Assembly: GCA_023435745.1 (NCBI GenBank) | Contig: JAEZMD010000003.1 | Coordinates: forward strand, 1-64,000 | DNA from: Bacillota bacterium | Lineage (GTDB): Bacteria > Bacillota > Clostridia > Acetivibrionales > DTU013 | Length of the DNA stretch: 64,000 bases | Reading direction: 5' to 3' | Position numbers and translations under genes: made by a program | The notes under the pieces: model-generated | Databases searched by the model: none | What the model was told of the DNA's origin: nothing | Seen by the model: the letters and a program-made list of their open reading frames with translations, nothing else | Shown: positions 36,701-44,964 of the stretch, in pieces | Numbering within the stretch: the stretch's first letter is position 1 | Layout: each line of letters starts with the position of its first letter

Positions 36701-37331
36701 TTGTATATCAAACGCCGAGGTGGCCAAAAACACGCTTAACAGCCTTAAGAAGAAGCATGAGATATGGCTTGAGCTGGGTAGAACGTTCAATGAAATGAGT
36801 CACAGGATGGGCCTGCTTGAGCAGATTCAGAGAATTTTGAAGGCCGAGCACCGGAAGGACAACAGTTTTATCGACTACATTGCAGAGGAGCGGCTGAGAT
36901 ATGTTGCGGCTAGAGCCTCTGAAACGCTTGGTTTGATGACGAACCACAGGTATGGACTGGAACTGGATACGCAGTCGGGTTTCATAATAAGAGATCAGTC
37001 AAGCGGAGGAGCGCACAGGATGGTTACATCCCTCTCAGGCGGGGAGATATTTTTAACGTCTTTGTCGCTTGCACTGGCGCTCTCGGAGCAGATCCAGCTG
37101 AAGGGACAGAGCCCGCTGGAATTCTTTTTTCTTGATGAAGGGTTTGGAACACTGGATCAGGATCTTCTGGACACAGTAATCGATTCGTTGGAGCGGCTGA
37201 GCAGCAGGGATCGAGTGATCGGTCTGATTAGCCATGTTCCTGAACTGAAAAGCAGAATCATCCGCAGGTTGATTGTAAACCCGCCAACATTGCAGGGCGA
37301 TGGCAGCAGGATCAGAATCGAAAAGGCGTAA
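33708..37331 (+). CDS. sbcC: Nuclease SbcCD subunit C (SMC-like ATPase)
   Basis: 1207 residues from GTG 33708, preceded by GGGGGAGG at 33691-33698. Walker A is FGPTGSGKST (34-43). Two long coiled-coil arms (about 180-560 and 640-1030) flank the zinc hook CPVC (592-595). The C-terminal lobe has the signature LSGGEIFLTSLSLALALSEQ and Walker B EFFFLDEGFGTLDQ. All ATPase motifs are intact. It forms the Rad50-like partner of SbcD. The gene is followed by 166 bases of AT-rich DNA without a clear terminator. Confidence 0.96.
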   Translation: MKPKLLEIEGLQSFTDAQRIDFEELSESGLFGIFGPTGSGKSTILDAITFALYGRVKRAEGGTQGIINSSRNTARVSFTFELLRDGRRRTYRAERVYQRKKNSPNACEPKITRLIEVTGAGDIPLCDKAMEMSNYIKDLLGLGNDDFTRAVVLPQNSFQEFLLLNNSDRRGMLERIFYLEEYGKQLTEKLGRKMAGLKSRLDIITGELRGYADASDEALHEAEKAAETAAAEKDNVLKALKKLEAKYKEAKEVWGITEELAEFERKEAEHTAFKAQFDQKRLRLEKAIKADGLSEMIHKNRELHENIEQTRDRLEEVLAVIPGVFTSLNETKEGYERIKKEAAAEQPELLGRRARLADALEIKEEIEGISAGIIKLDSERAGLNEDIAQKEKQIMDEAERFTLLVKDIDRLSQEIERLKTDPEYRQQLQEGVKLESEAAMMKDSVKELESRLSGMIGSAEGIEQRLDRIKKETEECIKAMDTLTVEKQLHEAAKPGDKNAVLKAVERIHSVEGTVQVLKLRYSELTQQKVKLEQRRVDLIQLEQTADKLNAAMAVAAEKFRQCRLDYDNAEKERNRNTAAVLAEGLTEGQACPVCGSTQHPVPAAHVEGFELSILEKAIEETGKMLADAEADFKAAEREALVSEEQVRTSRKQIELAKQEVEQKTVEYEEARQKLPEKLRGLEPDQVCQEVEKAKSSYKQKLEDIEAWELKQEEYKKNLSKHNETLSEKRLIENGFVTELKVSLEGLGQIRESTVKANKTLDEAQLKYSAFLAQHHIDDVGTELKRIVQNDRTQQTLLKELEKTREASDICRGRTDKLNSELRQLNNDHVRLDVQLNELKKQKQAGEIKLKELTGEADIQDEIRRIDEKLQAYAGQEEELANTIALLDRRYNELSGRKSMLENQLNIYTTSLEKEENRLGAILAEKGFADAGDVENSILSKEAQRGLKESLEEYDRVLVNLQAQTALLRKRLNTRSITEDEWERTNREYTELEAYKLDCISNAEVAKNTLNSLKKKHEIWLELGRTFNEMSHRMGLLEQIQRILKAEHRKDNSFIDYIAEERLRYVAARASETLGLMTNHRYGLELDTQSGFIIRDQSSGGAHRMVTSLSGGEIFLTSLSLALALSEQIQLKGQSPLEFFFLDEGFGTLDQDLLDTVIDSLERLSSRDRVIGLISHVPELKSRIIRRLIVNPPTLQGDGSRIRIEKA

Positions 37332-37497
37332 AATTGGATAGTGGCCTGAAATATATATTATTACAGGCTTTCATGGTATAAAGTTTGCAATTATAACCAT
37401 ATTATTATATAATTACAATTGTCAGCTAATGCTTAACGTCATTACAGGTTATTTTCATTTTTTTTATAATCCATTATTGCATTAAGGGAGTGATGAA

Positions 37498-37854
37498 ATG
37501 GCGGTTAAAAAAGAAAAAGATGCAGTTAATACTGAAGTGCGGGAAAAAAAGCCCGTAAAAAAGGTTCAGACAGATAATGATGTAAAGCGTAAGGCCGCGA
37601 AGCTGGTAGTCGCACATCTGAAAAAGAAGCTGCCTGAAGGTGATTTTATAGGTAAAGATCACATCACAAACTGGATCGGTGAAATGGAGGAGCTGCTGCT
37701 CAAGGAGGAGTTTGTGCTGATCGAGTATATACAGATGAGACGTAGCCTTAACGATGTTATTGAACGCACAGTTGATGAAGAATTAAGATTCAAGATGCGG
37801 GACTCATGGTATAGTCTGGGTAAGGCCCTCGACAAGAAGGTCAAACAAAGATAA
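37498..37854 (+). CDS. Small basic hypothetical protein
   Basis: 118 residues from ATG 37498 after AAGGGAGTGATGA. A Lys/Glu-rich disordered N-terminus (first about 30 residues) leads to a helical core (KRKAAKLVVAHLKKKL, HITNWIGEMEELLLKEEFVLIEYIQMR). It has no membrane segment, no cysteine pairs and no motif I recognise. A terminator follows within 15 bases, so it is probably a single transcription unit. DNA or RNA binding is possible from its charge but not shown. Confidence 0.65.
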   Translation: MAVKKEKDAVNTEVREKKPVKKVQTDNDVKRKAAKLVVAHLKKKLPEGDFIGKDHITNWIGEMEELLLKEEFVLIEYIQMRRSLNDVIERTVDEELRFKMRDSWYSLGKALDKKVKQR

Positions 37855-37868
37855 ACCAGATGCATGAG

Positions 37869-37890
37869 CCCGGTGAATCCGGGTTTTTTT
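37869..37890 (+). terminator. Intrinsic terminator
   Basis: CCCGG/CCGGG stem (37869-37873, 37879-37883) with a five-base loop and seven T residues directly after. Confidence 0.85.
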
Positions 37891-37894
37891 ATTT

Positions 37895-38110
37895 GCGGTA
37901 ACTACCGCGACACTAGTTTAAAGACATGACCACCCGTTTTACGGGTGGTTTGCTTTGCAGTCATTCCGCCATAGCGGAATCTGACTAAAATCGAGTGAGG
38001 CTCTATGCCCCCGAGATTTTTATTTAAAAAGAAAAAAATCAACGATACGACCGAAACAGACCCCACTACTCGTTTTTACAGTTTTAGGACTATATTAGCT
38101 GAGAATAGGT
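37895..38110. mobile_element. Non-coding three-hairpin element (IS200/IS605-end or PATE-like)
   Basis: Three perfect palindromes follow each other: GCGGTA-AC-TACCGC (37895-37908), ACCACCCGT-TTT-ACGGGTGGT (37929-37949) and ATTCCGC-CATA-GCGGAAT (37963-37980). They are followed by a GAGGCTCTATGCCCCCGAG block near 38000. Sub-terminal hairpins of this kind and the phrase around ACGGGTGGTTTGCTTTGCAG are typical of IS200/IS605-family right ends or of non-autonomous palindrome-associated elements. No tnpA or tnpB lies here. The stretch 37891-38156 holds no gene. Confidence 0.5.
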
Positions 38111-38156
38111 CTCATTTTATGGATATTTGGCTATAATATAGGCTTTTTTATGATTT

Positions 38157-39533
38157 TTACATTATACCCATATGCTTGCGGCCGTTTTCAATGGAGGCTT
38201 TTACACTTTCTAATGCGGGGCCTCCCGGGAGGTTTCTGCCGGAGACACATTTTTCAAGGCTGATCTCCGTATATATATCTTCTTCGATTTTATCCGAGAA
38301 TCCCTTAAATTCCTGCATGGACAGCTCTTCTATAGCCTTGCCGCTGTTGATGCAGTACAACACCATCTTTCCGATGATTTCATGGGCGCTGCGGAAGGGG
38401 ATGCCCTTTTTAACCAGGTAATCTGCAACGTCGGTGGCATTGGTGAAGCCTCCCTGAGCTGCTTTATACATATTTTCCTTTTTGATTTTCATAGTCGCAA
38501 GCATCTTTGTGAATACCGGCAGGCACATTTTAGCCGTATCAACAGCGTCAAAGATGGCTTCCTTGTCCTCCTGCATGTCCTTGTTATAAGCTAGCGGGAG
38601 CGCCTTCATCACTGTCAGCAGTGTCATCAGGGAACCATAGGCTCTGCCGGTTTTTCCCCTAACCAGCTCGGCAACATCGGGATTTTTTTTCTGAGGCATA
38701 ATGCTGCTGCCTGTGCTGAAGGCGTCATCCATTTCGACAAAGGAAAACTCACCCGAGGACCAGAGCACCAGCTCTTCGCTGAACCGGCTAAGGTGCATCA
38801 TTATCATTGAGATGCAGGAGGCCAGCTCGATAGCAAAGTCTCTGTCACTCACTCCATCCAGACTGTTCTCAGTAATGGCTGAAAACCCAAGCTTCTCTGC
38901 GACGAATTGTCTGTCCAACGGATAGGTTGTGCCTGCAAGAGCGCCGGAACCAAGCGGCATGACATCCATGCGTTTATAGCAGTCTTCAAGCCTTCCGATG
39001 TCCCGCTTGAACATCTGGAAATATGCCATCATGTGATGAGCGAGGGTAACGGGCTGTGCTCTCTGCAAATGGGTGTAGCCCGGCAGGATGGTGTTCAGGT
39101 GCTTTTCGGATATGTCAAGCAGAGTGTTTAAAAGGTCGGCAAGCATGGCCTTTATCGTGACGGTCTCAGCTTTTAAGTACATGCGGATGTCAAGCGCTAC
39201 CTGATCGTTGCGGCTCCTGCCGGTGTGAAGCCTTTTGCCGGGTTCGCCTATTCGGGATATCAATATTTTTTCAATATTCATATGAATATCTTCCGCATCA
39301 ATCTCGAAATGCACCTTGCCGTTTTCAATATCAGCCAATATTTCGTTGAGTGCTGTAGAAATCAAGTCCGCATCTTGAGCAGGAATGATTCCGCATTTGC
39401 CCAGCATCTGAGCATGGGCGATACTGCCTTCAATATCCTGTTTATAGAGTCTTGCATCAAACCGGATTGAAGAGTTGAAATCGTCTGTGGCTTTATCCGT
39501 ACCTGTGGTAAACCTTCCACCCCAAAGTTTCAC
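38157..39533 (-). CDS. argH: Argininosuccinate lyase
   Basis: 458 residues from GTG 39533, which gives the family-typical VKLWGGRF and lies after AAGAGGTG; an upstream ATG at 39611 would add 26 unlike residues. The fumarase/aspartase signature GSSIMPQKKNPD is present, as are HTGRSRNDQV and the active-site lid. It cleaves argininosuccinate to arginine and fumarate. It lies 114 bases downstream of argG in the same direction, forming an argGH operon. Confidence 0.96.
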   Translation of the reverse strand: MKLWGGRFTTGTDKATDDFNSSIRFDARLYKQDIEGSIAHAQMLGKCGIIPAQDADLISTALNEILADIENGKVHFEIDAEDIHMNIEKILISRIGEPGKRLHTGRSRNDQVALDIRMYLKAETVTIKAMLADLLNTLLDISEKHLNTILPGYTHLQRAQPVTLAHHMMAYFQMFKRDIGRLEDCYKRMDVMPLGSGALAGTTYPLDRQFVAEKLGFSAITENSLDGVSDRDFAIELASCISMIMMHLSRFSEELVLWSSGEFSFVEMDDAFSTGSSIMPQKKNPDVAELVRGKTGRAYGSLMTLLTVMKALPLAYNKDMQEDKEAIFDAVDTAKMCLPVFTKMLATMKIKKENMYKAAQGGFTNATDVADYLVKKGIPFRSAHEIIGKMVLYCINSGKAIEELSMQEFKGFSDKIEEDIYTEISLEKCVSGRNLPGGPALESVKASIENGRKHMGIM

Positions 39534-39647
39534 AATACACACCTCTTTTTTAATACAAGAGAACAGCCCCTCTGTCTGTCCCCGTATAAGCTCACGTGCG
39601 ACCACTTTCAAGAACCGTTCCCAGTGTTAGTCCCCTGTATTATATTC

Positions 39648-40868
39648 TTATTCCTTCCCCTTTTCCTTCTCCATCATCAGTGCTCTGACCTTAATCGGCA
39701 GACCGAACAGATTGATGAAGCCCTCTGCATCCTTCTGATTGTAAACCGCATCCCTTCCAAAGGTGGAGAGCTCCTCACTATACAGGGAATATGGCGATTG
39801 CGCACCGGCCGGCATACAGTTACCCTTGTAGAGCTTCATGCGCACTGTGCCGGTGACAGTCTTCTGCGTGCTGTCAACAAAAGCGGAAAGCGCTTCTCTG
39901 AGCGGAGTGTACCATTGCCCGAAATAGACCAGCTCGGCAAACCTCTGTGATACTATGTCCTTGTAATGCAGCGTGTCTCTGTCAAGGCAAAGCAGCTCAA
40001 GTTCTCTGTGCGCCGCATAGAGGATTGTGCCGCCCGGTGTTTCATATACGCCTCTGGATTTCATACCCACAAGTCTGTTTTCAACCATGTCGATTATCCC
40101 TACGCCATTGGCGCCGCCGAGCCTGTTGAGCACGTCTATCAATTCGATGGGAGCATATTCTATACCATTGACCTTTTTCGGGATACCCTGCTCAAAATAT
40201 ATTTCAACATAGGTTGGCTTATCGGGAGCCTTTTCCGGTGAAACCATGAGCTTGAGCAGCCTGTCATACTGAGGCTCGTTCCAGGGATCCTCCAGGTCGG
40301 AGCCTTCATGGCTAAGGTGCCAGAGGTTCCTGTCCATGCTGTAGTTATCCTTTTTTGTAACCGGTATCGGAATATTTCTGGCTGTCGCATAGTCAATGGC
40401 ATCTTCTCTGGATTTGATGTCCCATATCCTCCAGGGAGCTATGATTTTCAAATGCGGAGCAAGCGCTTTGACAGTCAGCTCAAAACGCACCTGGTCGTTG
40501 CCCTTGCCGGTTGCGCCATGGCAAATGGCTGTCGCGCCTTCCTTCAAAGCTATCTCAACCATTCTTTTGGCGATGATCGGCCTTGCAAAGGAAGTGCCCA
40601 GAAGGTATTTTCCTTCATAAACCGCATTTGCCTTCAGCGTGGGATAAATAAAGTCAGTGATGAATTCTTCCTGAAGGTCCTCAATATATATTTTGCTGGC
40701 GCCTGTTTTGATCGCCTTTTCATTCAGCGGAGCCAGTTCTTCACCCTGTCCCACATCTCCTGCCATTGCGATGACCTCGTAATCATAGTTTTCCTTCAGC
40801 CACGGAATGATAATTGATGTATCCAAACCGCCTGAGTATGCAAGCACTACTTTTTCCTTCCGACTCAT
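39648..40868 (-). CDS. argG: Argininosuccinate synthase
   Basis: 406 residues, ATG 40868 after CGGAGGAATTCAT. N-terminal PP-loop AYSGGLDTSI (ATP pyrophosphatase) and ATGKGNDQVRFE, plus NYSMDRNLWHLSHEG for substrate binding. It condenses citrulline and aspartate with ATP to argininosuccinate. First gene of argGH, with a promoter and an ArgR-like operator just upstream. Confidence 0.97.
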   Translation of the reverse strand: MSRKEKVVLAYSGGLDTSIIIPWLKENYDYEVIAMAGDVGQGEELAPLNEKAIKTGASKIYIEDLQEEFITDFIYPTLKANAVYEGKYLLGTSFARPIIAKRMVEIALKEGATAICHGATGKGNDQVRFELTVKALAPHLKIIAPWRIWDIKSREDAIDYATARNIPIPVTKKDNYSMDRNLWHLSHEGSDLEDPWNEPQYDRLLKLMVSPEKAPDKPTYVEIYFEQGIPKKVNGIEYAPIELIDVLNRLGGANGVGIIDMVENRLVGMKSRGVYETPGGTILYAAHRELELLCLDRDTLHYKDIVSQRFAELVYFGQWYTPLREALSAFVDSTQKTVTGTVRMKLYKGNCMPAGAQSPYSLYSEELSTFGRDAVYNQKDAEGFINLFGLPIKVRALMMEKEKGKE

Positions 40869-40929
40869 ATGAATTCCTCCGTAACTATGCTAAAATGTTA
40901 ACAAGTACTATTTTACTCAATATGGTACC

Positions 40930-40958
40930 ATTATACAACACGATGCATAAATATGCAA
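40930..40958 (-). promoter_or_regulatory. argGH promoter
   Basis: On the minus strand TTGCAT (40958-40953), a 17-base spacer and TATAAT (40935-40930). The start site would be near 40923, about 55 bases before the argG ATG. Confidence 0.8.
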
Positions 40959-40959
40959 C
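40942..40959. promoter_or_regulatory. ARG-box-like operator
   Basis: The near-perfect palindrome TGCATAAATATGCA (40944-40957) matches the core of the ArgR/AhrC box (TNTGNATWWWWATNCANA, 16 of 18). It covers the spacer and -35 of the argGH promoter, the place expected for repression by arginine-bound ArgR. A weaker second half-match lies next to it at about 40963-40980. Confidence 0.6.
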
Positions 40960-41024
40960 ACTAATTATAAATATACACAAAGGTATCAGGAGGCACCGAA
41001 TAACCCGGACAAGGATGTGTACAA

Positions 41025-41516
41025 ATGATTATTATGGGGATCGACCCTGGATTTGCAATAACGGGATATGGTATAGTAAAATATGAGGGGAACAAATTTT
41101 CGCCCCTGGAATACGGCGCGGTGCTGACAAAGGCCGAAACGCCTTTTGCGAAGAGACTTTTACAGTTGGATGAAGAGCTTGCTCAGGTGATTAATAAATA
41201 CAGGCCGCAGGCAATATCGGTGGAGGAGCTGTTTTTCAGCAAAAACATCAAAACGGCAATCATGGCTGCCCACGGCAGGGGAATTGCAATGGCCGCGGCT
41301 GCCAGATCAGGCGCCGAGGTTTTCGAGTATACGCCGTTGCAGGTGAAGCAGGCGGTGGTGGGCTATGGCCGGGCGGAGAAGGCACAGGTACAGCAGATGG
41401 TGAAGGCGATCCTCAATTTGCCTGCCGTCCCAAAACCGGATGATGTGGCGGATGCGCTTGCGGTTGCCATATGTCATGGCCACTCGGCAAAGCTTGCGGG
41501 GTTGGGTTACCAATAG
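41025..41516 (+). CDS. ruvC: Holliday junction endonuclease RuvC
   Basis: 163 residues, ATG 41025 after AAGGATG. First acidic residue in MGIDPGFAITGYGIV, then SVEELFFSKN (Glu) and DDVADALAVAICH (two Asp). The catalytic tetrad is complete. It resolves Holliday junctions moved by RuvAB. It begins the ruvC-ruvA-ruvB operon, divergent from argGH. Confidence 0.96.
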   Translation: MIIMGIDPGFAITGYGIVKYEGNKFSPLEYGAVLTKAETPFAKRLLQLDEELAQVINKYRPQAISVEELFFSKNIKTAIMAAHGRGIAMAAAARSGAEVFEYTPLQVKQAVVGYGRAEKAQVQQMVKAILNLPAVPKPDDVADALAVAICHGHSAKLAGLGYQ

Positions 41517-41524
41517 AATAAGGG

Positions 41525-41595
41525 GATAGAACAGTGGACAGTTCTCTGTTCTGACTCCGGGGTACATTATAAAATAGAGAACCGTCCCCGGTTCT
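41525..41595. repeat. Two hairpins between ruvC and ruvA
   Basis: GAACAG/CTGTTC (41529-41552) and AGAACCG-TCCC-CGGTTCT (41578-41595). The phrase AGAGAACCGTCCCCGGTTCT resembles short repeats dispersed in clostridial genomes. No T-tract follows the second stem, so it is not an obvious terminator. Confidence 0.45.
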
Positions 41596-41611
41596 AAAGC
41601 GGAGGATCAAC

Positions 41612-42217
41612 ATGTATGCATACATAAAAGGTAGTCTGGAAGCCAGAGGCAAGGATCATATCATTATTGAAGCCGGCGGAATCGGCTATAAGGTTTTTGT
41701 CCCTCTGACCACTTTGGAGGCGGCAGGACAACCGGGACATGAATTCAAGATTTTCACGTATCTCTATGTCAGAGAGGATATCATGAGCCTGTTTGGATTT
41801 GCCACACAGGAGGAGCTTGGAATGTTTGAACTGCTGCTCACTGTATCGGGGGTCGGTCCAAAGGTCGCGCTGTCACTGCTGTCAGCGGTTTCTCCATCCA
41901 GATTCGGACTTGCCGTAATCACAGACGACGCCAAAACTCTGACCATGGCGCAGGGTGTTGGTGCAAAGGTAGCTCAGAGGATCATCCTGGAACTGAAGGA
42001 CAAGATCAAGAAGGAGCAATTGGCTATGGCAGCCGGGATCGGACCGGATAAATCCAAAGCCTCGCCGGGAGGATCCAGACTTTCAGAAGCAGTCAGCGCG
42101 CTTATGGTCCTGGGCTATTCACCTGCTGAAGCCAGCAATGCGGTGGCTTCAGTGTACTCGGATGAACTTGATCTGGAGACGATTATAAGGAGTTCTTTGA
42201 AGGGACTGATACGATGA
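41612..42217 (+). CDS. ruvA: Holliday junction DNA helicase subunit RuvA
   Basis: 201 residues, ATG 41612 after GCGGAGG. N-terminal OB fold (MYAYIKGSLEARGKDHIIIEAGGIGYKVFVP), two helix-hairpin-helix motifs (VSGVGPKVALSLLSA, AQGVGAKVAQRIILELKDKI) and the C-terminal RuvB-contact domain (SEAVSALMVLGYSPAEA). It forms tetramers that hold the four-way junction. Confidence 0.96.
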   Translation: MYAYIKGSLEARGKDHIIIEAGGIGYKVFVPLTTLEAAGQPGHEFKIFTYLYVREDIMSLFGFATQEELGMFELLLTVSGVGPKVALSLLSAVSPSRFGLAVITDDAKTLTMAQGVGAKVAQRIILELKDKIKKEQLAMAAGIGPDKSKASPGGSRLSEAVSALMVLGYSPAEASNAVASVYSDELDLETIIRSSLKGLIR

Positions 42218-42278
42218 GAAGCAGAGGGCATTACCCGGCTCCTGCCTGTGTATTAATACTTAAACGGGGGAAGTACAG

Positions 42279-43310
42279 ATGGATGAAGAGAGACTGATTG
42301 AAGCGAATCCTGTCAGTGAAGACATTGATGATACCAGCTTGCGGCCGAAAAAATTCGATGAATATATTGGACAGACAAAAGCGAAGGAAAACCTGAATAT
42401 TTTCATTGAAGCCGCCAAAAAGCGTAAGGAAGCATTGGACCATGTCCTGCTTTATGGACCGCCCGGACTTGGCAAGACCACTTTGGCTGGCATTATAGCT
42501 TCGGAATTGGGCGTGAATCTCAGGATTACCTCCGGTCCCGCTATAGAAAAGCCCGGCGACCTGGCGGCTATATTGACCAACCTTGGCAGCTACGATGTGC
42601 TTTTCATCGATGAGATTCACCGGCTTAACAGGAGCGTTGAGGAGATTTTGTACCCGGCAATGGAGGATTACGCCCTTGATATCATCATAGGCAAGGGGCC
42701 AAGCGCCCGCTCTATCAGGTTAGATCTTCCGAAATTTACTCTGGTCGGAGCGACAACAAGAGCGGGATTGCTGACAGCTCCGCTGCGAGACAGGTTTGGC
42801 GTTATCAACAGACTGGAAATGTACAATAATGAAGAATTGACGCGTATTGTAAAACGTTCCGCGGGCATACTGAACATTGCCACAGAGGAGAAGGGCGCCA
42901 TGGAAATTGCCCGCAGATCCAGGGGGACTCCCAGAATTGCCAACAGGCTGCTTAAAAGGGTGCGCGATTTTGCGCAGGTCAAGGCCGACGGCATCATTGA
43001 CGAGTCAGTGGCAGCGATTGCGCTCAGCGCTTTGGAAATCGATGAGATTGGACTGGACAACAACGACAGGTGCATGCTATGCAGCATTATTGAGAAATTT
43101 GACGGAGGGCCGGTGGGTCTGGACACGTTGGCAGCCTGCATCGGAGAGGAGTCGGAAACCATCGAAGATGTTTACGAGCCGTATCTGCTGCAGCTGGGCT
43201 TTATCAATAAAACACCGAGGGGCCGGATGGCGACGAAATTGGCGTATGACCATCTGGGATTTAAAATGAAAAAGGAACCCTATGGGCAGGAGGAAATGAA
43301 GTTCGAATGA
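42279..43310 (+). CDS. ruvB: Holliday junction DNA helicase subunit RuvB
   Basis: 343 residues from ATG 42279. Walker A GPPGLGKTT (about 59-67), Walker B LFIDEIHRL, sensor ATTRAGLL, arginine finger in LRDRFG, and the C-terminal winged helix with TPRGR. Its end, KFE-stop, overlaps by 4 bases (ATGA) with what used to be the start of queH: the first bases of queH are still readable after the stop (43307-43326) before the sequence changes into the inserted cassette. Confidence 0.97.
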   Translation: MDEERLIEANPVSEDIDDTSLRPKKFDEYIGQTKAKENLNIFIEAAKKRKEALDHVLLYGPPGLGKTTLAGIIASELGVNLRITSGPAIEKPGDLAAILTNLGSYDVLFIDEIHRLNRSVEEILYPAMEDYALDIIIGKGPSARSIRLDLPKFTLVGATTRAGLLTAPLRDRFGVINRLEMYNNEELTRIVKRSAGILNIATEEKGAMEIARRSRGTPRIANRLLKRVRDFAQVKADGIIDESVAAIALSALEIDEIGLDNNDRCMLCSIIEKFDGGPVGLDTLAACIGEESETIEDVYEPYLLQLGFINKTPRGRMATKLAYDHLGFKMKKEPYGQEEMKFE

Positions 43311-43326
43311 AGCTACTGATGCATAT
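43296..43326. repeat. Left copy of the 31-nt junction duplication
   Basis: The last codons and stop of ruvB and the first codons of queH. It is repeated at 46443-46473 with a single difference (C at 43316, T at 46463). It marks the left edge of the inserted cassette. Confidence 0.9.
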
Positions 43327-44926
43327 CAACTGTGTCAATGAGCTTCAACATATTGAAACCGTCAACATCAGCGGCTTCAATATAATTGTGTACAATGAAA
43401 TCCTCCCACTGCTGCTTGTTGTCTAGAAACCCCAGAAATTCCTCATACCATAAGGGATCTACAATCAGCATTACCGGATGCCTTTGCAACAACTCGCTCA
43501 CAGCCTCTGCTACCATCTCTTTTCTCCTCTGCGTTGTAAAGGACTCAAGATTTATTGGAAGGTAGCTGTATTTTGACGCAGCTAAACGTTTCGCCCTGTA
43601 GAGTACTGTAGTTGCTCCTGAATAAGTGAGGAAGTATATACGGTCATCCGGTTCTGTATTTTCAACAATATAACGACTTAGCTTATAAGATATCGTATCT
43701 TGAATATAAGCGGCTTTTTGCAGGCTGGTGATTATGACCTTGTTATTGCTTTGGATATTATTAAGCGAAAGAGACAGGCAAATTCCGGAGATAACAACAA
43801 TAGAAGTAAATTTCAGTCCGGCAGCTTTTTTATTCAGTATCAGGAGCAGCTTTAGAACCAGCTTGTATAATATGTCCCAGAAGATAACGGAAGGTATCAA
43901 AATGATAGGTATAAAGCTCATATAATAATGCGGATGGTACACTCCTGAGATTGAGTTCGCATAGATATTTAGAGCAAAAGCAAAAGTTGAAGAAATTAAC
44001 AACAACAGCCTTTCGATTTTGATTTGCTTTCTTGTTGACGCCATATAGACTGCTGTGATTATAAAGAAAAAAAACAATATGTAAAGATATGAATTGTTCA
44101 ACTTGGCCATCATCCGCAATGTGACCTTCAGCTTTACATGCACAGTAGGAGGATTAAAGCCTTTCATTACGCCAAGATATGCACTATTCAGGCATGCGGT
44201 AAGTGCATTGTTTCTATACAAGTAAAAAGCTATCGGAATGGCAACCGAAATCATACCGGTCAAAACCAGTAATCCGTAGTTTATGATTGCCATATAATTT
44301 CGCTCTACAATCAGCACGGTTATTAAAACCAACCCAAATGCTGCAAATGCTGCAACGAGATTTGCACGCAATAAAAACGCTCCGGCAAACATGGCGCCGG
44401 ATATAGTACATTGATACCATTTCAGAGAATAGTTCTGAAAATAGAATTTTGATAAAATATAAATACCGGCACAAATAAAAGGAAGTGCGTACTCCTCCGA
44501 AAGGTTACCCCTTTCCAGCAGCAGTGGGAGCATTAAAAAAGTGTATATTACAGAAATAACCGATACACCTCGCCCTGCAAACAGTCTTGCCGTATTGTAT
44601 GCAAACAGTACAGCAATATATAGCGAAAGTAATTCAATCAGGAATATTCCATATCTCTCATGTATCAAAACTCCAAAAAAGTTAATGAAATAAAGCAGAG
44701 GGCCCTTGTTTTCCCACAGTTCTGTGTAAAGCACAAGCCCTTTCTTAATTCCAAAGCCGATATATGCAAAAATACCGGCATCATGTCCGAGATTAAAATC
44801 CGAAAAAGGCATGAAATGGCTTTGCAGAGAAAGATACAATGCAAGAATTAACATGAACATGTAAATTAATACATCACGAAATCGAGAAAATGTTTCAGCT
44901 CCCTTGGCGAATTGGCCTTGTGGCAT
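43313..44926 (-). CDS. GT-C-like polytopic membrane glycosyltransferase
   Basis: 537 residues from ATG 44926, which follows AGGAGGTATA; an ATG at 44956 lies before this site. About 11-12 membrane helices. The first extracytoplasmic loop reads DFNLGHDAGIFAYIGFGIKKGLVLYTELWENKGPL, the pattern of GT-C/ArnT-PMT-like enzymes (acidic residue plus 'D/E-x-KGP'). A soluble C-terminal domain follows. It would use a polyprenyl-linked sugar. Its last residues DMHQ and stop codon are read from the duplicated junction, so the coding end was made by the insertion. It is the third gene of the cassette. Confidence 0.75.
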   Translation of the reverse strand: MPQGQFAKGAETFSRFRDVLIYMFMLILALYLSLQSHFMPFSDFNLGHDAGIFAYIGFGIKKGLVLYTELWENKGPLLYFINFFGVLIHERYGIFLIELLSLYIAVLFAYNTARLFAGRGVSVISVIYTFLMLPLLLERGNLSEEYALPFICAGIYILSKFYFQNYSLKWYQCTISGAMFAGAFLLRANLVAAFAAFGLVLITVLIVERNYMAIINYGLLVLTGMISVAIPIAFYLYRNNALTACLNSAYLGVMKGFNPPTVHVKLKVTLRMMAKLNNSYLYILFFFFIITAVYMASTRKQIKIERLLLLISSTFAFALNIYANSISGVYHPHYYMSFIPIILIPSVIFWDILYKLVLKLLLILNKKAAGLKFTSIVVISGICLSLSLNNIQSNNKVIITSLQKAAYIQDTISYKLSRYIVENTEPDDRIYFLTYSGATTVLYRAKRLAASKYSYLPINLESFTTQRRKEMVAEAVSELLQRHPVMLIVDPLWYEEFLGFLDNKQQWEDFIVHNYIEAADVDGFNMLKLIDTVDMHQ

Positions 44927-44964
44927 TATACCTCCTGATTTTTCTTTGATAATCATTTACTTCT

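Noticed and set aside
37340..37380. Terminator after sbcC (GCCTG...CAGGC)
   Set aside because: The stem is five base pairs with a long AT loop and no proper T-tract.
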